Virus record (IMG/VR): IMGVR_UViG_3300025030_000296
Coordinates: 1-34,621 of that record
From: a virus
Length of the DNA stretch: 34,621 nucleotides
Strand: one strand, 5' to 3'
Shown here: in pieces, positions 1-5,345 of the stretch
Layout of the letters: each line of letters starts with the position of its first letter
Position numbering within the stretch: position 1 is the first letter of the stretch
Position numbers and translations under genes: made by a program
The notes under the pieces: model-generated
What the model was told of the DNA's origin: nothing
What the model saw: the letters and a program-made list of their open reading frames with translations, nothing else
Databases searched by the model: none

Positions 1-25
1 ATATATCTCTCTGTTTTTTATTCAT
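1..25 (-). CDS. Start of a gene running off the left edge (partial)
   Basis: Only the first eight codons are visible (MNKKQRDI), reading left from the ATG at 25-23. A GGAGG motif lies about 10 nt upstream on the minus strand, inside a GC-rich stem (31-46). The start codon is 24 nt inside the boundary of the attC-like site at 44-101, the same layout as in the two complete cassettes upstream. I infer it is the first gene of a third cassette. Nothing can be said of its function. Confidence 0.4.
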
Positions 26-43
26 CTTCGTGGCGCCTCCGCG

Positions 44-101
44 CCATAACCAGGTAAATGCACCGGTCTGCAACCGCCGGTGATTTCCTGGCCCGTTATA
101 G
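44..101 (-). other. attC-like recombination site (site a), end of cassette 2
   Basis: In cassette orientation (minus strand) the site runs from CTATAAC to GTTATGG. The plus strand, which would be the recombining bottom strand, folds as ATAAC(46-50)/GTTAT(95-99), CAGG(51-54)/CCTG(87-90), AAAT(56-59)/ATTT(83-86) and CACCGG(61-66)/CCGGTG(77-82) with a 10-nt loop. T55 and G60 stay unpaired on this strand, and GCCC at 91-94 is unpaired next to the core. Extrahelical T and G bases on the bottom strand and an unpaired spacer by the core are known attC hallmarks. CTATAAC is the exact complement of GTTATAG, which opens the same cassette at 1028-1034. A chance hairpin or a transcript-end stem is the alternative; no U-run follows. 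Confidence 0.6.
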
Positions 102-105
102 TGCT

Positions 106-453
106 CTATGTTCCGTAGTCGATTGCCACTATTCGACCCTGAAACCATCCGAATGAATCCTGTTTGTTCTCAACAGGGACAACCCAATCTCCGGCATCAA
201 CAAACGAGTCAAAATCAAAATCAGCGTGGTCACTGCGCGAAAATTCAGACGCACGAGCCATAACAATCAGAAACCCGCCAGAGATTGCAAACAGCACAGG
301 ACACAGTTTGTCGCTCTTGAGTTGCCGCCAAAAATTAGCCTCTTGCATATTTGCTAGCAGCCCGTGAAGGAACAACCGCCATTCCACAAAACGAGGAATT
401 TTAATTGCGTACCGTTTTGTTAAAAATACATTCCGAGTTGCACCCTGTTTCAT
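106..453 (-). CDS. Conserved hypothetical protein (115 aa), cassette 2 gene 3
   Basis: The protein opens with a basic segment (MKQGATRNVFLTKRYAIKIP) followed by a WRLFLHGLLANMQE helix and an LCPVLFA...GGFLIVMARA strand pair. I associate this pattern with a small uncharacterised family met in phage and accessory DNA, but know no function. No signal peptide or membrane segment is evident. The ATG overlaps the stop of the upstream zinc-ribbon ORF (ATGA), so translation is probably coupled. The stop codon lies five bases from attC-like site a, as is typical of the last gene in an integron cassette. Confidence 0.75.
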   Translation of the reverse strand: MKQGATRNVFLTKRYAIKIPRFVEWRLFLHGLLANMQEANFWRQLKSDKLCPVLFAISGGFLIVMARASEFSRSDHADFDFDSFVDAGDWVVPVENKQDSFGWFQGRIVAIDYGT

Positions 454-617
454 GGTTGTATTTCCCTTATTAACCGTTGCAGCCTTATAATGTCTGCGAC
501 TTTACAAGCTGGGCAGTAGTAGGTTCCCCGCGACTCTTCCAGTGGAGTGTTGCAATCTGGGCAGCGATATTTGTTCTTTTCTGCTTCCTGCGCCGTCAAA
601 GTTTTAATTATCCGCAT
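450..617 (-). CDS. Small zinc-ribbon protein (55 aa), cassette 2 gene 2
   Basis: This short ORF reads MRIIKTLTAQEAEKNKYRC and continues with two CPxC knuckles, CPDC and CPAC, about 15 residues apart. It ends in a basic/aliphatic helix (IIRLQRLIREIQP). The paired CxxC motifs predict a structural zinc ribbon; the target (nucleic acid or protein) is unknown. The ATG at 617 overlaps the last 14 bases of the upstream gene and the stop overlaps the next ATG, so the three genes of the cassette form one coupled string. A TTG at 599 is a possible later start. No strong Shine-Dalgarno is visible. Confidence 0.6.
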   Translation of the reverse strand: MRIIKTLTAQEAEKNKYRCPDCNTPLEESRGTYYCPACKVADIIRLQRLIREIQP

Positions 618-993
618 ACTTTAAACCACTGAATATCTCAGCCAGTGCCACTAGTTGAGCCGTCGCAGTGGCAGTCTTGTCCGGCCCCAAGGGGTAAAAC
701 ATTGCTTTCCATTGATCGATATCAAAATTTGCTTTGCGGCAGGCTTCCAACAGCTTCTCTTCTGTTATTGTTTCTGCCGGTAAATCTGACACGCGCCGTT
801 CTATGGCTCCCCATGTTGGCTCATATTCAGGCCAGCCAGATTCTACAACAACACACTTGAGAGGCCCACACCCTGTATTTTGTCTGTGGTGGTGGATGGC
901 ATCCAAAATATCATCCAGAAAGTTATGTTGTTGCGTAGTCAAGATGGTCAAATCGCTATTTTTCATTACTGTGTATCTGCTTTCTCTTTTCAT
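604..993 (-). CDS. Hypothetical protein (129 aa), cassette 2 gene 1
   Basis: A soluble, mixed alpha/beta protein beginning MKRESRYTVMKNSDLTILTT, with a helix QQHNFLDDILDAIHHHRQ near residues 21-38. I do not recognise the family. The ATG at 993 is chosen because AAGGAGC lies 7 nt upstream on the minus strand; a second Met at residue 10 has no comparable site. It is the first gene after the attC-like site at 1028-1115, with a 40-nt leader from the cassette boundary, and its end overlaps the zinc-ribbon ORF. Confidence 0.7.
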   Translation of the reverse strand: MKRESRYTVMKNSDLTILTTQQHNFLDDILDAIHHHRQNTGCGPLKCVVVESGWPEYEPTWGAIERRVSDLPAETITEEKLLEACRKANFDIDQWKAMFYPLGPDKTATATAQLVALAEIFSGLKYADN

Positions 994-1027
994 TTTTAAG
1001 CTCCTTTTCCTTATTGCCGCAACCGCT

Positions 1028-1115
1028 CTATAACCAGTCGCGGCACACGGTCTGCGCTACCGCTTGCCGGTGCACTTAGTCGTTATGCCTCAAAATCTGA
1101 AGCCCCGTTAGCAAA
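1028..1115 (-). other. attC-like recombination site (site b), end of cassette 1
   Basis: In cassette orientation the site starts with TTTGCTAAC (plus strand 1107-1115, overlapping the stop codon of the upstream gene) and ends with GTTATAG (1028-1034). TTTGCTAAC is the exact 9-nt complement of GTTAGCAAA, which opens the same cassette at 1603-1611. The interior folds imperfectly: CGGCA/TGCCG and CGGT/ACCG pairs around a 7-nt loop. A second possible R'' core, GCATAAC (plus strand 1082-1088), would give a 61-bp site much closer in size to the other two. The exact left boundary is therefore uncertain. Confidence 0.5.
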
Positions 1116-1584
1116 CCTCTATCACCTTCGCCCCGTCTGCTCGTACAGTAGTAATCCGCATGAGTGGGCTATTGTCCGGTACAGGGTGATTGTCGTTTGG
1201 TTCGATAATTGCCCCTGTCTCTGGGTATTCGCCGTTGCCGAGTGTATACGGTTGCGTGTAATCCTCGTAAAGTTTGGGGGTGACACCTTCCTTGAAACAG
1301 CTTTTCAGCTTTTCCAGCCAGAAATCATCCAGCAAATGAAACGACTGGTTTTCATGGCGGGAGAGTGTACCGTCAGGGTGCCGGAGCAAAACCATATCGC
1401 TACCGAATGCACCGGCTTTCTTTCTGACCTGTACCACGTAACCGACATAGTTATTCCACCCCTTAAATCCGCCCGCTTGTGGACCTGTAATGACGTATTC
1501 GCCAGGCATAGGGTGTGATCCAAAGTGCGTCATTTTCTCGTAATTGCGAGATTTTACTATCAGTTCGAGTATTTCATCGTTCAT
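1108..1584 (-). CDS. Hypothetical protein (158 aa), sole gene of cassette 1
   Basis: The product starts MNDEILELIVKSRNYEKM and has a beta-rich middle (MPGEYVITGPQAGGFKGW, then GYVVQVRKKAGAFGSD, VLLRHPDGTLSRHENQSF) that looks like a small barrel or KOW/SH3-type fold; this is only a visual guess. I do not recognise the family. The frame stays open to an ATG at 1731, but that extension crosses a terminator-like hairpin and the attC-like stem at 1603-1661. The ATG at 1584 has AAGGGGG 8 nt upstream and lies 26 nt inside the cassette boundary, so I prefer it. The stop codon sits inside the R'' core of site b. Confidence 0.7.
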   Translation of the reverse strand: MNDEILELIVKSRNYEKMTHFGSHPMPGEYVITGPQAGGFKGWNNYVGYVVQVRKKAGAFGSDMVLLRHPDGTLSRHENQSFHLLDDFWLEKLKSCFKEGVTPKLYEDYTQPYTLGNGEYPETGAIIEPNDNHPVPDNSPLMRITTVRADGAKVIEVC

Positions 1585-1602
1585 GCCGCTATCCCCCTTC
1601 GA

Positions 1603-1661
1603 TTTGCTAACCACCGGCACAGCGGGTTTATCGCCCGCCGCTGTGCCGGTAGCCGTTATAT
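1603..1661 (-). other. attC-like recombination site (site c), upstream of cassette 1
   Basis: In cassette orientation it runs from ATATAAC to GTTAGCA. The centre is a perfect 13-bp stem (ACCGGCACAGCGG pairing with CCGCTGTGCCGGT) with a 12-nt loop, and TAAC/GTTA pairs at the base. On the plus strand the 3' arm is followed by AGCC before GTTAT, matching the GCCC before GTTAT in site a and the GCCCC before GTTA in site b. The very regular stem lacks an obvious extrahelical base, unlike site a. It separates the leader/terminator segment from cassette 1, so it could be the remains of an earlier cassette or the entry point of the array. Confidence 0.45.
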
Positions 1662-1688
1662 GATTATCAACTTTCGTTGTGGTCGCTT

Positions 1689-1723
1689 TAAAAAAGCCCC
1701 ACCCATCAAGAGATGGGCTTTTT
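1689..1723 (-). terminator. Rho-independent terminator, probably two-way
   Basis: CCCATC(1702-1707)/GATGGG(1712-1717) forms a tight stem with loop AAGA, and flanking A-run and T-run extend the pairing (AAAAAGCCC/GGGCTTTTT alternative). On the minus strand the stem is followed by CTTTTTT, which would end the operon from 3162. On the plus strand it is followed by CTTTTTGC. It lies five bases after an 18-codon leader ORF, so attenuation of transcription into the cassettes is possible. Confidence 0.65.
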
Positions 1724-1727
1724 GCAT

Positions 1728-1784
1728 TCATAGGTGTTTAGCTGTAATTACGGATACCCGTAATTGGTGGTTGGAAATACACAT
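1728..1784 (-). CDS. 18-residue leader ORF before the terminator
   Basis: ATG at 1784-1782 is preceded by an excellent Shine-Dalgarno (AAGGAGGTCAA on the minus strand). It encodes MCISNHQLRVSVITAKHL and stops at 1730-1728, overlapping a further ATG at 1731. The ribosome site is stronger than at most genes here, yet the product is tiny and the next element is a terminator. A regulatory leader (attenuator or translational enhancer for the first cassette gene) is a reasonable inference; a chance ORF remains possible. Confidence 0.4.
   Translation of the reverse strand: MCISNHQLRVSVITAKHL
1746..1765. repeat. Perfect inverted repeat, 8-bp arms
   Basis: AATTACGG and CCGTAATT are separated by ATAC. 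The repeat lies inside the leader ORF and just downstream of the putative promoter at 1806-1811. It could be an operator or an RNA hairpin competing with the terminator stem. Confidence 0.45.
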
Positions 1785-1805
1785 TTGACCTCCTTGTCAC
1801 AAAAG

Positions 1806-1833
1806 TTTATAAAACGTATTCTGTGGTGGAAAC
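1806..1833 (-). promoter_or_regulatory. Possible promoter for the leader ORF and cassettes
   Basis: On the minus strand TATAAA (1811-1806) makes a good -10, about 20 nt before the AAGGAGG ribosome site. The -35 region (TTTCCA or GTTTCC at 15-16 nt spacing) is weak. The location, just past the end of the 79-aa gene and ahead of the array, parallels a cassette promoter, but this is inference. Confidence 0.3.
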
Positions 1834-1857
1834 GTTTACCTTATCCCGCTAGCAAGC

Positions 1858-2097
1858 CTACATTAGGTCCAAGTCTCCTGCAGCAAAATTTGAACGGGAT
1901 GCCTCACCGCGACTAGGAACGTCTGCAATATCATTGTCCACATATTCGTCTAAATTGGTGAAACGCAAAACAGTACCATCTACTAGGTTTTCCGACTCCT
2001 CAGGCGCAGCTCCCGGAATTCGGAGACGACGATAACGGGCTGCATCTATGACCGTTTCCGTTCTGGCAGGTATTAAGGTTGTCTCGTCAATCATCAT
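1858..2097 (-). CDS. Hypothetical protein (79 aa)
   Basis: A small acidic, hydrophilic protein beginning MMIDETTLIPARTETVIDAA; no motif is recognised. The start has AAGGAGGGG 6-7 nt upstream. It follows the 349-aa gene by 15 bp in the same direction, so both are probably one transcript from the promoter at 3192-3220, ended by the terminator at 1689-1723. A partner or antirepressor role for the HTH-like neighbour would be speculation. Confidence 0.65.
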   Translation of the reverse strand: MMIDETTLIPARTETVIDAARYRRLRIPGAAPEESENLVDGTVLRFTNLDEYVDNDIADVPSRGEASRSNFAAGDLDLM

Positions 2098-2112
2098 CGT
2101 TACCCCTCCTTT

Positions 2113-3162
2113 TTAGTCCATCGGTGTCCGACGGGTCAACGGAATTTCCGGTTCTTCTTGTGAGTCCTGGTCTGGTACCGGTTTTTGTTCCTCTTCCGGC
2201 GAAAAGCTTTTTACTCCGTAGGTGTACCCTGTGCTCTTAGGAGCAGATCTCTTCAGTTCTTCGACTCGGACGAAAAGCTTATCGAGAAGTATCACCAGAT
2301 TCGTACCATCTTCGAGGAAGTCAAAGGTCTTGAGGCTGATCAGTAGTTTCTGCGCCACGCTCTCGACGTGTCCGCCTTTCCTACCAGTTACGTCGATGGC
2401 TCCGTTCTCCATGACGGGATAACCGGAAGTTCTGCTTGAGTAAACCGCTTTCTTATCACTTCCGGGGCTTATATCCACCGGCTCGTCTGAGATTGGGTCC
2501 ACGTCGGAGATCACCCAGTGCTCTTTGATATGGTCAGCTCTGGCCTTGAGGTATTTGAGAGGAGATCCAAGAAGAGACACCTGCTCCGCCGATGTCATAA
2601 AGTACCTCCGACGGGTTATCGGGTGATATAGGATGTTCGGCGACCGCAGGGTTAAACCTGCTCGCTCTCTCAGTGCGTCCCTGGCACGGAGAACTGCGGC
2701 CCTTGAGGAGTCCATAGCCTTGAGCTCAGTGGCGGAGCTGAAACTGAAGAATCCACGCTTATTGATGTTCTCTACGGCAAACTGGATGGCAATGGGTGTG
2801 GCCGCATTCGAATCACTCTTCGCTTTATGCCTCTGCATCGCAGCATCCACGGCTCTCAGGGATCGGCCAGTCTCCTCTGCGTATGCTTTTCTTTCCTTGT
2901 GAGATAAAAGGACAAGCTGGTCAAGTTCTTTATCGGTGTAGGTCTTCCTCCTGTCACGGATTCTGTTTCCGAGCGGCTTGTCTCTCAGGTAGTAGCAGAC
3001 CATCTGGTAGGCTGATTGAAAGCTGCGTCCTTCGAAGTAAGCCGCGAACTCAGTGACCAGTGCCTGAGGGATGGTGGGATCACCCACGGTGAGAGTCTTT
3101 TCAAGTTCCGCGGCGCGGCGGCGTAGCGCGTTCCTCAGTTGGTCGTTCTTTGCAAATGACAT
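2113..3162 (-). CDS. HTH-like hypothetical protein (349 aa), leftward operon
   Basis: A basic soluble protein. The N-terminal third is arginine-rich and helical (LRNALRRRAAELEKTL). Residues about 73-104 (YTDKELDQLVLLSHKERKAY to SLRAVDAAMQRH) look like a three-helix Myb/SANT or recombinase-type HTH, with the RSLRAVDAAMQRH helix resembling a recognition helix. The C-terminal tail is acidic and proline-rich (EEEQKPVPDQDSQEEPE). The frame opens at 3201, but ATG 3162 has AGGAGG 6 nt upstream and the earlier ATG falls inside the promoter, so 3162 is preferred. A DNA-binding or regulatory role is inferred from the basic HTH-like region and its place beside the divergent control region. The family is not recognised. 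Confidence 0.7.
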   Translation of the reverse strand: MSFAKNDQLRNALRRRAAELEKTLTVGDPTIPQALVTEFAAYFEGRSFQSAYQMVCYYLRDKPLGNRIRDRRKTYTDKELDQLVLLSHKERKAYAEETGRSLRAVDAAMQRHKAKSDSNAATPIAIQFAVENINKRGFFSFSSATELKAMDSSRAAVLRARDALRERAGLTLRSPNILYHPITRRRYFMTSAEQVSLLGSPLKYLKARADHIKEHWVISDVDPISDEPVDISPGSDKKAVYSSRTSGYPVMENGAIDVTGRKGGHVESVAQKLLISLKTFDFLEDGTNLVILLDKLFVRVEELKRSAPKSTGYTYGVKSFSPEEEQKPVPDQDSQEEPEIPLTRRTPMD

Positions 3163-3191
3163 AATATCCTCCTGGTTAGATATGTGGTATG

Positions 3192-3220
3192 GGTGTAACA
3201 TTAAGTTTGGAGGTTGTCAA
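3192..3220 (-). promoter_or_regulatory. Sigma70-type promoter for the leftward operon
   Basis: On the minus strand TTGACA (3220-3215), a 17-nt spacer and TGTTACACC (extended -10, hexamer TACACC at 3197-3192). Transcription would start near 3185, giving a leader of about 23 nt that holds the AGGAGG of the 349-aa gene. Confidence 0.6.
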
Positions 3221-3250
3221 GCAGTTTTACTAGTATGCGGATAGTAGGGC

Positions 3251-3263
3251 ACTATCACGATTG
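3251..3263. repeat. Operator-like 13-mer, copy 1
   Basis: ACTATCACGATTG is identical to the copy at 3572-3584. Here the ACTATC half is mirrored by GATAGT five bases upstream (GATAGT-AGGGC-ACTATC). It lies 30 bp upstream of the -35 of the leftward promoter, a suitable place for an activator or repressor. Confidence 0.45.
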
Positions 3264-3377
3264 AAACTAGCTCTAAGACTCAAGGTAAGTGATTGAAAAA
3301 TCTAGGAAGGGACGGGTTTCAGGGTGTGGAATAAGCATTCTTGCGCAGGAAAAAAACTAGAGGTAGCCCTTTTACAG

Positions 3378-3391
3378 TTAAATTGAGATGT
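3378..3391. repeat. Inverted repeat, left arm
   Basis: TTAAATTGAGATGT, exactly complementary to ACATCTCAATTTAA at 3458-3471. The 66 bases between the arms contain AAAAGGAGAG but no plausible ORF. The pair could fold as a long RNA hairpin or cruciform. Confidence 0.5.
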
Positions 3392-3457
3392 GTTAATTTA
3401 CGTGCGTGTAAAAAGGAGAGAACTTCGCGGCCTTGCCAAGGATACATACATTTTAAG

Positions 3458-3471
3458 ACATCTCAATTTAA
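3458..3471. repeat. Inverted repeat, right arm
   Basis: ACATCTCAATTTAA, a perfect 14-bp match to the complement of 3378-3391. Confidence 0.5.
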
Positions 3472-3571
3472 ACACTATATGGCTTGCTAGTTTTCAGATT
3501 TCATAAGTATCTTTAAAAAATTATTACTACTGGATTACCTTTAAAAATCAATACTTACCGGTGGAAATAGT

Positions 3572-3584
3572 ACTATCACGATTG
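3572..3584. repeat. Operator-like 13-mer, copy 2
   Basis: ACTATCACGATTG. Here the mirrored half is directly adjacent, making the palindrome ATAGTACTAT. It lies about 250 bp upstream of the rightward promoter at 3841. Confidence 0.45.
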
Positions 3585-3840
3585 GCACCCCCCGTCGGCG
3601 CACCGTTGGAATGTAACTCCCCGTAAACTACTGGTTTTTAGTTGTATATGGTTAGTAATATTATTGTGTTACATGTTTACTTTCCTACTACAGACATTTA
3701 TATTACATACCGTATGGGAGTTTGTTAGATGATTTTAATACCCGTCTCGGGGCTAGGCTTAACCCGTCCGAGATCCAAGGGTTCCATTATGCACCTTTTC
3801 ATATATAGAGAGACCCGTATACTCCAAAGCTGTAAAATAC

Positions 3841-3868
3841 TTGACTTTTAGCCCTTTTCGGGTACAAT
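3841..3868 (+). promoter_or_regulatory. Rightward early promoter
   Basis: TTGACT (3841-3846), a 16-nt spacer and TACAAT (3863-3868), one mismatch in each hexamer. It would start transcription near 3875, about 16 nt before the AAAGGAGG at 3891. It reads into the small-gene run 3903-5636. Confidence 0.7.
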
Positions 3869-3902
3869 AAGAACATATTTTAAGAGTCACAAAGGAGGAT
3901 GT

Positions 3903-3995
3903 ATGCTACTTTTAATTATGTGTCTGGTAGTTCTTTTCGGTCTCTGTATCGAGCTGGAGAGTTTGAAAAATGATCTTAAAAGGAGGAGAAAATGA
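3903..3995 (+). CDS. 30-residue membrane peptide
   Basis: ATG at 3903 follows AAAGGAGG by 4 nt. The peptide has one hydrophobic helix (MLLLIMCLVVLFGLCIELES) and a basic tail ending KRRRK, so a single-span membrane peptide with a cytoplasmic C-terminus is likely. The stop overlaps the next ATG (ATGA), and its last codons supply the AGGAGG of the next gene, so coupling is built in. An overlapping ATG at 3899 opens a 24-codon frame but abuts the ribosome site too closely. The function is unknown. Confidence 0.5.
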   Translation: MLLLIMCLVVLFGLCIELESLKNDLKRRRK

Positions 3996-4654
3996 GCATT
4001 AAAAAATATTCAACTTATACCTACGAACACGACGGCGAGACGTTCCCACTACCGTTTGACCCAGAAGGCGGCCCGGAAAAGGTTTATGTGGCCGAGAACG
4101 GTTTAAAAGCCATTCTTGCCTTCCTGGTCCGCGACGATTCACCGGCTGACCCGTTCGAAGAGTTTGATGAGGGCGACTTTTACCAGTTCAATAATAGGTA
4201 TAAGCATTATACCCCGCGACCGGACATAGAAGAGTTTAAACGCATTGTAAGAGATAATCCGGGCCGCGTCGTGACAGTCGATTCATATGGAGACGGTTAC
4301 AGGGCGGGAGAACTTGTTACCTCTAAGATGTGCCGAGGGGACAAAAGGACCGGAGAGAACAGCAAAGCGGAAAAGCTCCTGGATTATTCGGACGGGTATT
4401 ATATATCACCCGAGGATGCAACGGATTATTACCAATACGCGAAAGGCTCGATAGAAACATATTCTTCATGGTGTGAGGGTGACGTTTACGGCGTGATTAT
4501 TTGGGAGTATAAGCGGGACAGTATAGCAAAATCCTGGGAAGATCCAGACCGGAATGAGTGTTGGGGTTATTATGGGTATGCGTATGCTGGCCAGGTACTG
4601 GCCGAGGAGTTTAAAAATTATTTCGACATTAATTCTAAGGAGGCTACACGATGA
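3992..4654 (+). CDS. Hypothetical phage protein (220 aa), early region
   Basis: An acidic, tyrosine-rich soluble protein. Motifs that stand out are VVTVDSYGDGYRAG near residue 92, ISPEDATDYYQYAKGSIETY near 138, EGDVYGVIIWEYKRD near 162, and a C-terminal ECWGYYGYAYAG. A C-terminal CWG(Y/F)YG segment is a pattern I recall from uncharacterised phage and plasmid proteins; no activity is known to me. AGGAGG lies 7-8 nt upstream. It overlaps the next gene by four bases and belongs to the transcript from 3841. Confidence 0.7.
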   Translation: MSIKKYSTYTYEHDGETFPLPFDPEGGPEKVYVAENGLKAILAFLVRDDSPADPFEEFDEGDFYQFNNRYKHYTPRPDIEEFKRIVRDNPGRVVTVDSYGDGYRAGELVTSKMCRGDKRTGENSKAEKLLDYSDGYYISPEDATDYYQYAKGSIETYSSWCEGDVYGVIIWEYKRDSIAKSWEDPDRNECWGYYGYAYAGQVLAEEFKNYFDINSKEATR

Positions 4655-5094
4655 AAGCAAAATTCACTAAAAACCGGATCCACAACGCACGCCAGCTGGA
4701 CAATAAAGAGACCATCTCGACGTATAACCTGGTGACTCACAAGAAAGGGGTATTTAAAAACCCTGTAACCGTTCGCTGCTACATGGGCCGGTCGAGCCAA
4801 GCGTCTGTGATCTATGCTTGCTTGTGGGTAAATGACAAGCTCGTCAGTGTATCAGGTAAAGGGAGCGCCGGCGGGTATGGGTATCATAAAGAGAGCGCGG
4901 CGATCGATGAAGCAATCACGAGTGCAGGGATTGAGCTTTACGGCTCGCCTTACGGAGGGGAGCGGGACAAGGAAGCAGCAAAGAAAAAATGCAATATTAG
5001 CGGGGTAGGATCAACCGCTATTGAGGACGCTTTATATGCAATCGGGCGGGCACTGGGGTACACGGAAAAACAAATGTATTTGACGAAGGGGTGA
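4651..5094 (+). CDS. Hypothetical phage protein (147 aa), early region
   Basis: A basic N-terminal half (KNRIHNARQLDNKETISTYN) is followed by VSVSGKGSAGGYGYHKESAA near residues 67-86. That glycine-rich stretch is a pattern I recall from conserved phage/plasmid proteins of unknown role, usually next to genes like the one upstream. AAGGAGG lies 7 nt upstream inside the preceding gene, and the start overlaps its stop. No membrane segment or enzyme motif is visible. Confidence 0.7.
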   Translation: MKAKFTKNRIHNARQLDNKETISTYNLVTHKKGVFKNPVTVRCYMGRSSQASVIYACLWVNDKLVSVSGKGSAGGYGYHKESAAIDEAITSAGIELYGSPYGGERDKEAAKKKCNISGVGSTAIEDALYAIGRALGYTEKQMYLTKG

Positions 5095-5097
5095 AAA

Positions 5098-5154
5098 ATG
5101 ATTGAGCTCTTGATAGTAGGGGCGGTAGTTACCTGGATTTTGAGACATAAATAG
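5098..5154 (+). CDS. 18-residue membrane peptide
   Basis: MIELLIVGAVVTWILRHK: one hydrophobic helix with a basic end. AAGGGG lies 6 nt upstream and the ORF starts 3 nt after the previous stop. Such short peptides are easily over-called. The ribosome site, the packing between neighbours and the resemblance in form to the peptides at 3903 and 13123 argue for it. Confidence 0.4.
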   Translation: MIELLIVGAVVTWILRHK

Positions 5155-5171
5155 TGAGGGAGGGTGAGAGG

Positions 5172-5330
5172 ATGGTTAGACAGATGTTGATAGATGCATA
5201 CCTTGACTATAGAAATAATTACATAACTATTCATAAATATGCTGAACATAACGGATTAAGGTACGAGGAAGCAGTCGCATTTATAGACGCCTGTAGACTT
5301 GTTTTCTATTCTGAACACCCTGAAAGGTGA
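5172..5330 (+). CDS. Small hypothetical protein (52 aa)
   Basis: MVRQMLIDAYLDYRNNYITI then HKYAEHNGLRYEEAVAFIDA. The pattern (short helix, YLTI-like turn, KxAExxGL, then a helix with EEA) looks like a tiny helix-turn-helix and is a common form among small phage proteins. No function is known. GGGAGGG lies 7 nt upstream. It sits in the early run between two other small genes. Confidence 0.6.
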   Translation: MVRQMLIDAYLDYRNNYITIHKYAEHNGLRYEEAVAFIDACRLVFYSEHPER

Positions 5331-5345
5331 GGAGGACTTAGAACC

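Larger units (their letters stand above)
3221..3840. other. Divergent non-coding control region
   Basis: No convincing gene is visible on either strand in these 620 bases. It holds a repeated 13-mer, a 14-bp inverted repeat pair, a GAAACTAGC/GCTAGTTTTC inverted pair (near 3264 and 3485), two CTTTAAAAA copies (near 3511 and 3539), and an imperfect GC-rich hairpin TCTCGG/CCGAGA (near 3745-3775). AT-rich runs between 3480 and 3720 would suit a replication origin or control region, but no recognised iteron array is present. Confidence 0.5.

Noticed and set aside
1585-1731. N-terminal extension of the 158-aa cassette protein to ATG 1731
   Set aside because: The extension runs through a terminator hairpin and the 13-bp stem of site c, has no ribosome site of its own, and the internal ATG 1584 has a good one.
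3740-3800. tRNA-like stem with a GGGTTCC segment
   Set aside because: The TCTCGG/CCGAGA stem and GGGTTCCATT are present, but no D-arm, anticodon arm or acceptor pairing can be built around them.
3899-3973. 24-codon ORF from ATG 3899 in another frame
   Set aside because: Its ATG abuts the AAAGGAGG with no spacing; the 3903 frame encodes a plausible membrane peptide and couples to the next gene.
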